From the NCBI GenBank assembly GCA_017649565.1, contig JAGCGO010000105.1, positions 1 through 44,974 on the forward strand: a DNA stretch of 44,974 nt, written 5' to 3'. This DNA is from Fibrobacter sp. (GTDB lineage: Bacteria > Fibrobacterota > Fibrobacteria > Fibrobacterales > Fibrobacteraceae). Shown here piece after piece: positions 43,874 to 44,974 of this stretch. The first letter of the stretch is position 1; each line of letters opens with the position of its first letter. The translations under genes and the position numbers were made by a program. The notes beneath the pieces were generated by a model, which was given only the letters and a program-made list of their open reading frames with translations, was not told where the DNA came from and made no database searches.

Positions 43874-44617
43874 TTAATCTCTTTTTTTCTTTTTCTTCTT
43901 TTTCTTGGGAGCAGCGTTCTTTGCCTTCATCTGGCAACGACGCTTTTCCTTCACAGTCAATTCAGGATCGTCGCATTCGTCGACAACCGCTGCTTTCTTC
44001 TTTTTCTTGGACTTCTTCTTCGCCGCCATCTTGGCTTCGCGCTCCGCCTCTTCAGCGGCAGCGGCTTCCTCGGCAGCCCTCTGCATATCCTTGATAGACT
44101 TCTTCGTCAGCGGATTGGCGGAGGCCTTGGTGATTTCGCGGTCGTACTTGCCCTTCCAAATTCTTCCAAGCAACGTACCGGAAGATTGAGCATCGTTGAA
44201 CGCGCTCATCGCCCAGTCGTCGTTTGCCGGAGGCAAGAGGGTAAAGGTCAAGTTGCGGATTTTCGTCGGTTCATCCTCAAAGTAGAGCATCATGTCAAAG
44301 AGGCCCACCTGGTATTCCTTGCCATCCGCACCCGACGTCGCCGAAGGGACGTAGGCCAGCACGGCATAGAGGTCGCCGTCGAAAAGGGCGTTGATAAGCA
44401 TGTCCGGATCGCCGCCGGGAGCAGCAACCTCACCTTCGGCCTTGAAGGCCCAAGGAGCAGCAACGACATCCAGCATGAACTTGTGATAGCCGTTCTTCGC
44501 CTTTTTCAACTTGACCAAGGCACCCGAGAAAGCCTGAAATTCCGGCTTAATGGAGCTGTCCTGGGCATAGCCCAGCAACGCGCACGCCATGACAATGATG
44601 CTTATGAGTTTTTTCAT
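43874..44617 (-). CDS. Exported protein with a Lys-rich C-terminal tail
   Basis: A 247-residue protein with a signal peptide (MKKLISIIVMACALLGYA). A soluble domain of about 150 residues follows that I do not recognise (LDVVAAPWAFKAEGEVAAPGG, VGLFDMMLYFEDEPTKIRNLTF). The C-terminal third is first Ala/Glu-rich helix (AAEEAAAAEEAEREAKMAA). It then has lysine runs around a CDDPELTVKEKRRCQM segment with two Cys, and ends in PKKKKKKKKRD. Such a basic tail could bind cell wall, nucleic acid or LPS. It lies 33 bases after the phosphohexomutase gene and is probably cotranscribed with it and yebC. Confidence 0.78.
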   Translation of the reverse strand: MKKLISIIVMACALLGYAQDSSIKPEFQAFSGALVKLKKAKNGYHKFMLDVVAAPWAFKAEGEVAAPGGDPDMLINALFDGDLYAVLAYVPSATSGADGKEYQVGLFDMMLYFEDEPTKIRNLTFTLLPPANDDWAMSAFNDAQSSGTLLGRIWKGKYDREITKASANPLTKKSIKDMQRAAEEAAAAEEAEREAKMAAKKKSKKKKKAAVVDECDDPELTVKEKRRCQMKAKNAAPKKKKKKKKRD

Positions 44618-44650
44618 GATTCCAACGATCCTATTCCATTGTATGCAACT

Positions 44651-44974
44651 TTAGTTCTTGAAGAACAGAGCCTTGGCAGTCTCGAACATCGGGTCCTTCT
44701 CGTCGGGGTTGCGGCATTCCGTATAAATGCGCACCTTCGGTTCGGTACCGGACGGACGGACGAGCATCCAGGAGTCATCGTCGAAGATGACCTTCACGCC
44801 GTCGAGCGTGAGGAGCTGCTTCACGGTCTTCTCGTTAGAGCCGACCATGACCTTGGCACCCGGCTGGGCGATCGTCGCGATGGCGTCGACCTTGGCCTTG
44901 AGCGGAGCACCCACGAGGGACTTGTCCACTTCGAAACCAGAGCGGGTCGGATAGAAGCGGCCGTATTCTTCGTA
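44651..44974 (-). CDS. Phosphoglucomutase/phosphomannomutase-type phosphohexomutase (C-terminal part)
   Basis: The last 107 residues of an alpha-D-phosphohexomutase; the frame is open to the window edge. The phosphate-binding loop of domain 4 is present (WMLVRPSGTEPKVRIYTE), preceded by the TRSGFEVDKSLVGAPLKAK segment. The family interconverts sugar 1- and 6-phosphates in the cytoplasm. Which sugar cannot be decided without the metal- and sugar-binding loops, which lie outside. It is the first gene of the run that continues into the Lys-tailed protein and yebC. Confidence 0.88.
   Translation of the reverse strand, partial: YEEYGRFYPTRSGFEVDKSLVGAPLKAKVDAIATIAQPGAKVMVGSNEKTVKQLLTLDGVKVIFDDDSWMLVRPSGTEPKVRIYTECRNPDEKDPMFETAKALFFKN

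Overview
The window looks like a chromosomal segment from Fibrobacter or a close relative. The strongest clue is a lipoprotein carrying a FISUMP domain (Fibrobacter succinogenes major paralogous domain) behind a serine-rich linker. A Gram-negative envelope fits: a TonB-dependent receptor, a bifunctional PBP and several lipoproteins. Most genes are GC-rich. The stretch at about 19.4-23.3 kb is visibly AT-richer, and so, less strongly, is 16.2-17.6 kb. There is no rRNA, no CRISPR array, no transposase and no phage gene.

Layout. 1-625 (-) is the start of a class II glycyl-tRNA synthetase. 830-8404 (-) is a compact metal-uptake cluster, read right to left: Fur-family regulator (Zur-like), a small His/Cys-rich membrane protein, znuA (frameshifted), znuC, znuB, a secreted protein with a CC motif, a DUF2946-like small protein, a His-rich lipoprotein, a TonB-dependent receptor and a NicO-type transporter. 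A promoter with an overlapping palindrome lies in front of the regulator. 8654-10938 (+) holds an NSS-family amino-acid transporter, its 35-residue MetS-like subunit and a RidA-family deaminase. 10965-14796 (-) is scpB, mutS and an HD-domain gene. 14.8-17.8 kb is accessory: a structured repeat, the FISUMP lipoprotein, an AAA/DUF4143 ATPase and a FISUMP C-terminal remnant. proB follows. Next comes an AT-rich pair of secreted proteins, one of them a large multidomain predicted papain-like protease, and then rapA.

26.3-28.3 kb (+) is a GYF/RDD membrane protein and murA. A DUF3332 lipoprotein and a degenerate Nudix protein follow on the minus strand. 29.5-32.8 kb (+) pairs a membrane-anchored solute-binding protein with a periplasm-sensing diguanylate cyclase, with no ABC permease nearby. 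32.76-33.13 kb has tRNA-Arg(ACG) and a 72-bp direct duplication of its 3' end plus terminator, like the scar of an excised element. 33.2-42.1 kb (+) is housekeeping: PBP1A, rlmN, a TPMT-like methyltransferase, a YchJ-family protein, argC, obg, HU, smpB and an amidase. 42.1-45.0 kb (-) has a lipoprotein, yebC, a Lys-tailed secreted protein and the end of a phosphohexomutase gene.

The most notable non-coding signal is a dispersed intergenic repeat (consensus end CAGACGAGAGACGAGAGA around a variable hairpin). It has four copies here, and a fragment of the same sequence lies exactly where znuA is frameshifted. All identifications come from reading the sequence; no database search was run.
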